From an uncultured Spirochaetaceae bacterium (lineage in GTDB: Bacteria > Spirochaetota > Spirochaetia > Treponematales > Treponemataceae): a stretch of DNA of 5,928 bases. Position numbers and translations under genes: made by a program. The stretch lies in assembly GCA_902796985.1 (NCBI GenBank), contig CADBRC010000269.1:1-5928 (forward strand), in the 5' to 3' direction. Positions 1-5,168 of this stretch are shown here, piece after piece; position 1 is the stretch's first letter; each line of letters begins with the position of its first letter. The notes beneath the pieces were generated by a model, which made no database searches, was not told the origin of the DNA, and saw only the letters and a program-made list of their open reading frames with translations.

Positions 1-1
1 C

Positions 2-517
2 CGGGAAACATTTGAATACATGGCGGCCAGGCTCAGCGGTCATGTCAGCCGCTGCATCTTCAGCTTCGTCGAGATTTACCAGAAGCTTCAGTTCAATATG
101 CCGGAGCTCATTCCCTTCGCCGACTGGCAGATTGACGAGCTAGCCCTCATCCTTGGCGAGACAGCGGCACGGCACGGGCTTTACATCCAGACCTGCGGGA
201 CGAACGGGGACTTCACGCGATACGGAATACACACGTCGGGCTGCCTGACCCTCGATATGATTGGCAGGGCGAACAACGTTGCCTTCCGCAAGCTCAAGCA
301 CAAGGGAACCCGCGAAGGCTGCCACTGCATGGAAAGCCACGACATCGGCGAATATGAGACCTGTCTGAACGGATGCCGCTACTGCTATGCGAACAAAAAC
401 CATAAGAAGGCTGCCGAGAACTTCAAGCTGCACGATCCGGACTCCCCGCTCCTGATCGGCAACCTGATGCCGACCGACACCGTGATACAAGGCGCACAGA
501 AGAGTTTCTTACAATGA
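2..517 (+). CDS. DUF1848 family protein, 3' portion (partial at window start)
   Basis: The reading frame is open from base 2, so the visible 171 residues are the C-terminal part of a longer protein; the Met at base 20 is probably internal. DUF1848 proteins are usually about 300 residues. The match rests on the C-terminal block: a GCHC pair at visible residues 106-109, an ESHDIG stretch, then C121-x3-C125-x2-C128 followed by YAN. Pfam describes DUF1848 as uncharacterised, with a C-terminal cysteine cluster resembling the Fe-S motif that radical SAM proteins carry near their N-terminus. An Fe-S cluster is therefore plausible, but the reaction and substrate are unknown. The segment around visible residues 18-27 (CIFSFVEIYQ) also fits the family. 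The stop codon overlaps the ATG of the next gene (ATGA), implying co-transcription and translational coupling. There is no signal peptide or membrane segment in the visible part. Confidence 0.8.
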   Translation, partial: RETFEYMAARLSGHVSRCIFSFVEIYQKLQFNMPELIPFADWQIDELALILGETAARHGLYIQTCGTNGDFTRYGIHTSGCLTLDMIGRANNVAFRKLKHKGTREGCHCMESHDIGEYETCLNGCRYCYANKNHKKAAENFKLHDPDSPLLIGNLMPTDTVIQGAQKSFLQ

Positions 518-1005
518 ACGTCATCATCATCAATGGCCCTATGGGGGTAGGCAAGACCTCGGTCGGGAAACACATCGCGGACAGCAATCCGGGCACCGCC
601 TTTATCGACGGGGACTGGTGCCTTGACCTTCATCCGTTTGTGGGCAACCGCGAGACAAAGACAATGGCAATAGACAACATCCTCCATCTGATTGGCAACT
701 ACAAGAAGTGTTCCGCATGCAGGATGATTGTCTTGGTGTGGCTCATGGACAATGACTGGGTTTACAAAGCCATCGCTGACGGCATAACGGAACTTGACCT
801 TGAAATCAAGTCGGTGACATTGACATGCGATGAAAACACGCTGGCACGACGATGGGAAAAAGACACTGGCTGTGAATGGAGGACCGATGAGTGGCTCAAA
901 GTGAGCATGGCATCGCTGGGCTATTTTTCCTCATTAGCCAACGTCATCGATACGAGCAGCCTGTCGATCAAACAGGTCGCAGGAAAGATACTGGACCAAT
1001 GTTAG
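514..1005 (+). CDS. Small P-loop NTPase / AAA-type nucleoside or metabolite kinase
   Basis: The 163-residue protein begins with a beta strand (NVIIIN) that leads straight into a Walker A loop, GPMGVGKT at residues 8-15. This is the layout of small P-loop kinases (shikimate, gluconate and adenylate kinase-like, zeta-toxin-like). IDGDW at 31-35 lies where such kinases place the acidic substrate or catalytic residue. ARRWEKD at 111-117 resembles an Arg-rich lid. VIDTSSLS near 144-151, followed by an amphipathic helix, is a typical C-terminal nucleotide-binding end. The phosphate acceptor cannot be told from sequence. Length is normal for a single-domain kinase, so the gene looks complete. The ATG overlaps the DUF1848 stop, and only a weak AGAAGAG Shine-Dalgarno precedes it by 9 nt, so translation is probably coupled. 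The stop lies 7 bp from the stop of the convergent permease gene. Family level is secure; the specific function is not. Confidence 0.75.
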   Translation: MNVIIINGPMGVGKTSVGKHIADSNPGTAFIDGDWCLDLHPFVGNRETKTMAIDNILHLIGNYKKCSACRMIVLVWLMDNDWVYKAIADGITELDLEIKSVTLTCDENTLARRWEKDTGCEWRTDEWLKVSMASLGYFSSLANVIDTSSLSIKQVAGKILDQC

Positions 1006-1012
1006 CCCGTGA

Positions 1013-2515
1013 TTATTCTTCCGCTCCGCGCAGAGTGGGATTGAATGCATCACGAAGACCATTGCCGAACTCATTGAAGCAGACAAGGAGCAGCGAAATG
1101 AAAGCACCGGGGAAAAAGACCGTGTGCGGATATGACGCGAGGGCATCCTTCGCGCTGTTAAGCATGGTTCCGACACTGGTCATCGCATCGCTGTCCAGAT
1201 TTACTATACCAAGGTATGTCAGGTTGGCCTCACTGAATATCACGCTCGGAATGCGCAGGACGGATGCCGTAATGATGAAGCCCGCTGCATTCGGCAAGAT
1301 GTGGCGGAAAATCAGCCGCCAGTCCCCTGCTCCCAGTGTCCGGGAAGCATTCACGTAGTCCTGTCCCTTAAAGCGGTAGAACTGCGCCCTGACCGTAGAG
1401 GAGACGCCTATCCATCCGTAGAAGATGAACGCAAAGAAGAGGGCAACGATGGGGCCAAGCTTCTTGGCGAGGTAAATCTGAAACAGGACCATCGTCACCT
1501 GGGTCGGCACCTCGTAGATTATGTCCTTGACCCGCTCGAAGAAGAGGTCGAATGCGCCGCCGTAGTAGCCTTCCGCCGCCCCGATGATAATTCCGAGAAG
1601 CAGGTTTATTGCGGAGACAGACAGGGACAGGATGAGCGAGAGCCTGGCCCCGTGCGCCAGGCGGGTAAAGATATCGTAGCCGGCCATATCCGTGCCGAAC
1701 AGGAAGGACGGCTCGTGCCCGTTCTTATAGTAGTACCATTCGCCATACAGGACGCGGGTCTCGTACTGGCTACCCTTCATCCGGCTTATATAATAGGCAA
1801 GACCGTCAGGCGAAGCGGAATCTGAAAGATAGATGTCCTGGAACTTGCCGGATGCATCCGTGACCGCAACGCCTTTCGCGTCGGTCTGAAACCACGCGTT
1901 CATATCGTTCTTATAAGGCTGGAATTTCACTTTATCCTGATCGATGACCGGGTAAAAGAGCTGCCTGCCGCTCTCCTGCTCCCATGCCCTCGCCTCATCC
2001 CATTCAGCCTTGGTCAGGAGCATCTTGACGTAACCGACACGGGCATAGCTGTCCAGTTTGAGCGAGTAATACGTCTGCTTTCGCCTGGCAACTTCTTTTT
2101 CCACCGTGCCATAACTCTTCATCACCGCACCGGGAATCGCGCTATAGTACTGAAAGCTTACGGCGTTTACCTCCAGCCTGCGACCGCCGTCCCAGAACCC
2201 CAGGTGCGAAAACAGGCGGCTCTTGGGCGTGACGTAGGCATAGTAGCCGTCTTTGTCCGACATGGAATAGGGTGAAAAGAGCGGGGCAAAAAAGGCATAG
2301 AGTGCCAGAAGCATGATGATGACGAAGCAGACGACTGATCCCCGGTTCTTGGCAAAACGGGAAAGTGCATCCTGCATGTAGCTGGTGCTCCTGGTCGTAA
2401 GCTTCACGTCCCCAAGATCCGCATCCCTCTGGACAAAAGCGAATTTCTCCTTGGGAATGTTTGCTATCTCCTGTGCGCAGGAATCAGTGCTGCCGCTCTG
2501 GCTGTTCTCTTCCAT
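1013..2515 (-). CDS. oppC: OppC-type ABC transporter permease with a large extracytoplasmic insertion
   Basis: This is an inner-membrane permease of the peptide/nickel ABC importer family (OppC/DppC). It would pair with an OppB-like permease, two ATPases and a substrate-binding protein. It has a hydrophilic N-terminus (1-59), TM1 (about 60-80), a long soluble region (about 83-270), the family motif FGTDMAGYDIFTRLAHGAR (273-291), then about five more membrane segments. The ATPase-docking EAA loop is clear at 389-410 (NASRTLGAGDWRLIFRHILP). At 500 residues it is far longer than the usual 300 or so, because the TM1-FGTD region is about 190 residues instead of a few tens. The first ATG is preferred because KFAFVQ...LTTRS before TM1 resembles the N-termini of other long OppCs. 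However, no Shine-Dalgarno precedes it, whereas Met47 has AGGAG 10 nt upstream and could be an alternative start. No oppB, oppD, oppF or oppA is adjacent. The 3' end abuts a convergent gene, and no terminator is visible. Confidence 0.9.
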   Translation of the reverse strand: MEENSQSGSTDSCAQEIANIPKEKFAFVQRDADLGDVKLTTRSTSYMQDALSRFAKNRGSVVCFVIIMLLALYAFFAPLFSPYSMSDKDGYYAYVTPKSRLFSHLGFWDGGRRLEVNAVSFQYYSAIPGAVMKSYGTVEKEVARRKQTYYSLKLDSYARVGYVKMLLTKAEWDEARAWEQESGRQLFYPVIDQDKVKFQPYKNDMNAWFQTDAKGVAVTDASGKFQDIYLSDSASPDGLAYYISRMKGSQYETRVLYGEWYYYKNGHEPSFLFGTDMAGYDIFTRLAHGARLSLILSLSVSAINLLLGIIIGAAEGYYGGAFDLFFERVKDIIYEVPTQVTMVLFQIYLAKKLGPIVALFFAFIFYGWIGVSSTVRAQFYRFKGQDYVNASRTLGAGDWRLIFRHILPNAAGFIITASVLRIPSVIFSEANLTYLGIVNLDSDAMTSVGTMLNSAKDALASYPHTVFFPGAFISLLLVCFNEFGNGLRDAFNPTLRGAEE

Positions 2516-2524
2516 AATAGAAAG

Positions 2525-2553
2525 ATTATATTACAGTACCTGAGATTCTTCAA
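2525..2553 (-). promoter_or_regulatory. Candidate sigma70 promoter for oppC, overlapping the MBL stop
   Basis: On the minus strand, TTGAAG (2553-2548) is followed by an exact 17-bp spacer and a perfect TATAAT (2530-2525). The -10 box begins immediately after the TAA stop of the upstream MBL gene. A start site about 7 nt downstream of the -10 would lie near 2518, only 3-4 nt before the oppC ATG, so the transcript would be essentially leaderless. This agrees with the absence of a Shine-Dalgarno there. It is read from consensus only, with no experimental support. Confidence 0.45.
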
Positions 2554-3199
2554 GAAGGAATCCCGCATGGTCATGTCCGGGGTACACCCGCGTATCCGGA
2601 GGAATTTCTTTGTAAATACGCCTGAGGCTTTTCATAATCTGCGCCTCGTCACCACCGGGCAGGTCAGTCCTGCCCCAGGAATGATAAAAGAGCGTATCAC
2701 CGGAAATCAAGGTCTTTTCCTGCTCTGAATAGAGAACGCAGGAACCTTCCGTATGGCCGGGGGTATGCATGACGCGCCACGGCGAGCCATATCCGGCAAA
2801 AAGCTCATCGCCGTCGGCCATTAAATCAGTCGCCGGGCAAAGGCCGGAGACATACGGGAGGAATTCCATGAAGCCCATCAGTGAGAGATGGCGGGCCTGC
2901 CGCTCCCCTCCCCTTTCGCCGATAAAGGAGGCATCTTCACCATGGATGTAAACTTTCATTGCGGGATACAGGCTTTTCAGGAAGCCTATCCCCGCCACGT
3001 GATCGAAGTGCCCGTGAGTCAGGACGACGGCCACCGGCTCAAGCCCCTCCGCCTCCAGATAGCGGCTCACGGAATGTTTGTCATGGGAAAAATCACAGCA
3101 TGCGGGGTCCACGATGAAAACCTGCCGTCCCTCCGGATCCCCCAGAGGGACGACGAGGCTGTTCGTACCGAACGGCCCCGTGTGAATCAGCGAAATCAA
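2531..3199 (-). CDS. MBL-fold metallo-hydrolase (glyoxalase II-like, COG0491 type)
   Basis: This 222-residue soluble protein has the complete metal-ligand set of the metallo-beta-lactamase superfamily: THGHFDH at 61-67 (H62, H64, D66, H67), H149 in TPGHT, the bridging D168 in SGDTLF, and H209 in YPGHD. It binds two metal ions, probably Zn or Fe, and hydrolyses a thioester, ester or phosphodiester-like bond; the substrate is unknown. The length matches single-domain glyoxalase II-like hydrolases that lack the C-terminal glutathione-binding domain. The usual PGHGP after the last ligand is replaced by PGHDHAG, a small deviation. The start is a TTG that overlaps the TGA of the upstream DbpA-domain gene (TTGA). 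No ATG is available nearby, and the GPFGTNSLVV segment at 8-17 matches the expected N-terminal strand. Only a weak GGAACAGG lies 9 nt upstream, so translational coupling is likely. Confidence 0.88.
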   Translation of the reverse strand: MISLIHTGPFGTNSLVVPLGDPEGRQVFIVDPACCDFSHDKHSVSRYLEAEGLEPVAVVLTHGHFDHVAGIGFLKSLYPAMKVYIHGEDASFIGERGGERQARHLSLMGFMEFLPYVSGLCPATDLMADGDELFAGYGSPWRVMHTPGHTEGSCVLYSEQEKTLISGDTLFYHSWGRTDLPGGDEAQIMKSLRRIYKEIPPDTRVYPGHDHAGFLLEESQVL

Positions 3200-4191
3200 T
3201 ATGCAGCGCCTGTTCCGAAGTGGGAAGTCACCTGCCCGTCCTCGGTCGTCGTGGCGTACTGGTCGGCGGAACCGGAGGAGTCGCCGGAAGACTGGCGGGC
3301 TGCGAATGCGCTCTGCTCTTCACTTATTCGAGAGGTCTCACTGGTCTCGGTCACGCCGTATGAGGCATTGGAGACATTCGCGGGAATCTTGTCCTCTGCA
3401 TCGTACCCGTCATCAGCCATGGGAGCCTGCTTCTCCGGCTCAGAATAGGATGAGGCTGCGACCGGCCTCTCACCGGAAGATTCTGAACCTTCGGACTCAG
3501 CCTCGAAGCCTTCACCCTTCTTGGAATAGCTGACGACCAGCTTGCGGCCACGGTAGTCATAGTCATTCAGCGAGCTGATAACCTTGTCGCAGTCTTCTTT
3601 GAACAGCTGGACAAACGAGTAGTTGGCAAGGACACGGATATCCCCGATTCTTTCCCTCTGGAGTCCTGCGACGCTGACCAAAAGACCGACGAGGTCGCGG
3701 GGGTAAACCCTGCGGTTCCTTCCGATGGAGATGAAAACGGTGTCGGCGACGGCGGGATCAATCTGAACGCGGGGAGCACGCTCCGGCCGTTCACTTCTCT
3801 GCGGCCTCTCGCTACGCTCTGCTGCCGGCCTCTCCGGGCGGGACTCCCTGTCATAGCGGGACGGCCTCTCGCTCCTCCTGCCCTCAAAGCGGTCGGATGA
3901 ATAGCGGCCCTCGCCACGGGTGAATTCCTTGCGCTCACGGTCACGATCACGGTCGCGGTCCCTCTCGCGTCCTGCACGGGACGGGCGACCGGACGAGGCC
4001 AGGGCCTGCCGTACCAGATAGGCGGCCACATACTTCCTGCGTGAAAAAGGCACGTTCTGCTTGTAAAGTTTCTTAATCGTGTTGAACAGCTGGATGTCAG
4101 CCTCGCTGGCACCCTCGACGCGCTCAAGCGCATCCTTCAAAAGAGAGCTGACCTGCTCCTCGCTTACAGTGCTGTTGTTCGTGTTGTACAT
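3196..4191 (-). CDS. Orphan DbpA-type RNA-binding domain protein with Arg-rich disordered linker
   Basis: This 331-residue protein has a modular layout. Residues 8-66 are a helical N-terminal region. Residues 71-143 are a low-complexity Arg/Asp/Glu/Ser/Pro linker with an RD dipeptide run (75-87) and SERP repeats. Residues about 146-222 form a compact domain of beta-alpha-beta pattern (VFISIGRNRRVYPRDLVGLL ... YSFVQLF ... GRKLVVSYS) that matches the DbpA C-terminal RNA-binding domain. Residues 225-331 are an acidic, Ser-rich tail. In the DEAD-box helicase DbpA this domain recognises 23S rRNA; here there are no helicase motifs (no Walker A, no DEAD). RNA binding is therefore a family-based prediction, and a role in ribosome assembly or mRNA handling is inference. 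The ATG is supported by AAGGAG 8 nt upstream. The gene follows the GNAT gene by 26 bp and overlaps the MBL gene, so it is probably part of the clpP operon. Confidence 0.82.
   Translation of the reverse strand: MYNTNNSTVSEEQVSSLLKDALERVEGASEADIQLFNTIKKLYKQNVPFSRRKYVAAYLVRQALASSGRPSRAGRERDRDRDRDRERKEFTRGEGRYSSDRFEGRRSERPSRYDRESRPERPAAERSERPQRSERPERAPRVQIDPAVADTVFISIGRNRRVYPRDLVGLLVSVAGLQRERIGDIRVLANYSFVQLFKEDCDKVISSLNDYDYRGRKLVVSYSKKGEGFEAESEGSESSGERPVAASSYSEPEKQAPMADDGYDAEDKIPANVSNASYGVTETSETSRISEEQSAFAARQSSGDSSGSADQYATTTEDGQVTSHFGTGAAY
3772..3969 (-). repeat. Low-complexity Arg-rich repeat tract inside the DbpA-domain gene
   Basis: Bases 3969-3931 encode alternating Arg-Asp/Glu from near-repeats of the hexamer CGYGAY (residues 75-87). 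Bases 3873-3772 encode SERP and RPERP units (residues 107-140, with SERP at 107, 127 and 133). This is an in-frame coding repeat that makes a charged disordered linker. Its copy number could vary between strains by slippage in steps that keep the frame. Confidence 0.7.
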
Positions 4192-4198
4192 AAAAAAA

Positions 4199-4207
4199 GC
4201 TCCTTAA
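4199..4207 (-). promoter_or_regulatory. Ribosome binding site of the DbpA-domain gene, followed by a T7 run
   Basis: On the minus strand TTAAGGAGC precedes the ATG at 4191. A homopolymer of seven T (4198-4192) fills most of the 8-nt spacer. This is the clearest Shine-Dalgarno in the minus-strand gene block and fixes the start of the DbpA-domain protein. A change in the length of the T run would alter the SD-start spacing. Confidence 0.65.
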
Positions 4208-4211
4208 TACA

Positions 4212-4238
4212 GACCGGTCAATCATTGACCTTAGTCAA
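4212..4238. repeat. Cluster of inverted TTGAC/GTCAA half-sites at the GNAT stop codon
   Basis: GGTCAA (4216-4221), a 3-nt centre and TTGACC (4225-4230) form a perfect 6+6 inverted repeat. It overlaps a perfect 8-bp palindrome GACCGGTC (4212-4219), and a further GTCAA half-site (4234-4238) is inverted relative to TTGAC at 4225-4229. In the transcript it can form a 6-bp hairpin with a 3-nt loop, about 10 nt upstream of the Shine-Dalgarno of the DbpA-domain gene. It spans the last codons and stop of the upstream gene. It may be an operator, an RNA hairpin, or chance. No T-run follows directly, so it is not called a terminator. Confidence 0.4.
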
Positions 4239-5162
4239 ATCTGCCAGATACCCGGATCCAAGCCTGCCGAAGCCGAAACGCTCGAGCAGGCGCTCCATCG
4301 GTTCTGGAACAATTGTGTTTGAAATCAATACCCATTGGATTCCGCGGCCTTTCAACATGGGCAGGCTCTTGGAAAGAAGCTCCTCTCCAATCCCCAGGCC
4401 CCGGTAATCCTGCAATACGAAGAAGTCGGTAAGGGCAACCGTCGTCCTCGCTGTGGGCGGACAGAAAGAAAACAAGAGGCATCCTGTGAATTCATCGTCA
4501 TGGGAGCGGCATACGGAGCCGAACTTCTCCCCACGATCCCAAGCCCCGGACAGACTCCGCCACATCTCGGCGACGGCATCACCAAGCTCCTGGGAAAACT
4601 GCCTTGCATATTCTTCCGCCACAAAATCGCTGCCGCGGCTGATGTCGTCCCCGTCCTTGACAGGGTCATACTCGCGGAAAACAAAATCATTCAGGACAAG
4701 CTCTTCCGTTTCCTCAAGGGCATCGCCCGTGGAAAACTCCAGCTTCTCCATTCCCCATGACTCGCGCAGCCCGTTATACCATTCCACGACCCGGGCTTTC
4801 ATCCTGTTTTCCTTGAAAACAAAAAACTTTCGCTCGACCTCGGGGTAGGACTTTATCGCATCCTTAAATCTCCTGAACACCCCCCTCCCGCCGTTCAACG
4901 CCCGCTTCAGATCCTCCCTTGCGAGCGGAGAATGCAGATTGTTCGTAAAATCACGGAGCAGCTCAAAGCCGTCGCCGCTGGTCCATACCGGCAGATCATA
5001 GTAGCGGTCATCGGTATCCTCGTTCAGGTCGTCACAGGACACGGTATCGCCGCCAACCGGGAGGACACAAGGTCCCTCCGCATCCACGACAAGATCCGCG
5101 TCCTGATTTTCCATTGAGTAGAGGATTTCATCAATGAGGCTGTCTGCCAGCTCGAACGTCAT
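4218..5162 (-). CDS. UPF0158-like domain fused to a GNAT acetyltransferase
   Basis: This 314-residue protein has two parts. Residues about 1-135 resemble the UPF0158 family: an acidic start, then LLRDFTNNL (68-76), EDLKRALNGGRGVFRRFKDA (83-102), FFVFKENRMKARVVEWYNGL (113-132). That family has no known function. Residues about 158-305 form a GNAT domain, which transfers acetyl from acetyl-CoA to an amine. The acetyl-CoA-binding motif A is DYRGLGIGEELL at 252-263, with RGLGIG at 254-259. It follows the beta strand TVALTDFFVL, and ERFGF (294-298) fits the conserved C-terminal strand and helix. The acceptor is unknown. The ATG lies 6 bp after the clpP stop with no strong Shine-Dalgarno, so coupling to clpP translation is likely. 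GNAT assignment is firm; UPF0158 assignment is from pattern recognition and somewhat less firm. Confidence 0.8.
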   Translation of the reverse strand: MTFELADSLIDEILYSMENQDADLVVDAEGPCVLPVGGDTVSCDDLNEDTDDRYYDLPVWTSGDGFELLRDFTNNLHSPLAREDLKRALNGGRGVFRRFKDAIKSYPEVERKFFVFKENRMKARVVEWYNGLRESWGMEKLEFSTGDALEETEELVLNDFVFREYDPVKDGDDISRGSDFVAEEYARQFSQELGDAVAEMWRSLSGAWDRGEKFGSVCRSHDDEFTGCLLFSFCPPTARTTVALTDFFVLQDYRGLGIGEELLSKSLPMLKGRGIQWVLISNTIVPEPMERLLERFGFGRLGSGYLADLTKVND

Positions 5163-5168
5163 TGCAGG

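Noticed and set aside
514..1005. A zeta-type toxin or other toxin-antitoxin module with the preceding gene.
   Set aside because: The Walker A fits many small kinases, the upstream protein is DUF1848 and not a small antitoxin, and no epsilon-like partner is seen.
1301..1825. A 174-codon + strand frame opposite oppC.
   Set aside because: It is antisense to a well-supported permease and shows no family motif; its length reflects the codon bias of the real gene.
2888..3448. A 186-codon + strand frame spanning the MBL/DbpA-domain gene junction.
   Set aside because: It is antisense to two supported genes and has no recognisable domain.
3931..3969. A short-period CRISPR-like or minisatellite repeat.
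   Set aside because: The hexamer repeats are in frame and encode an Arg-Asp run in the RNA-binding protein; there are no spacers.
3567..4133. A 188-codon minus-strand frame rich in Arg and Pro.
   Set aside because: It lies wholly inside the DbpA-domain gene in another frame. Its composition is that of an out-of-frame reading of the Arg-rich region, with no domain pattern or ribosome binding site.
4335..4760. Long + strand frames opposite the GNAT gene.
   Set aside because: They are shadows of the GNAT reading frame; the opposite strand has a clear RGLGIG acetyl-CoA motif.
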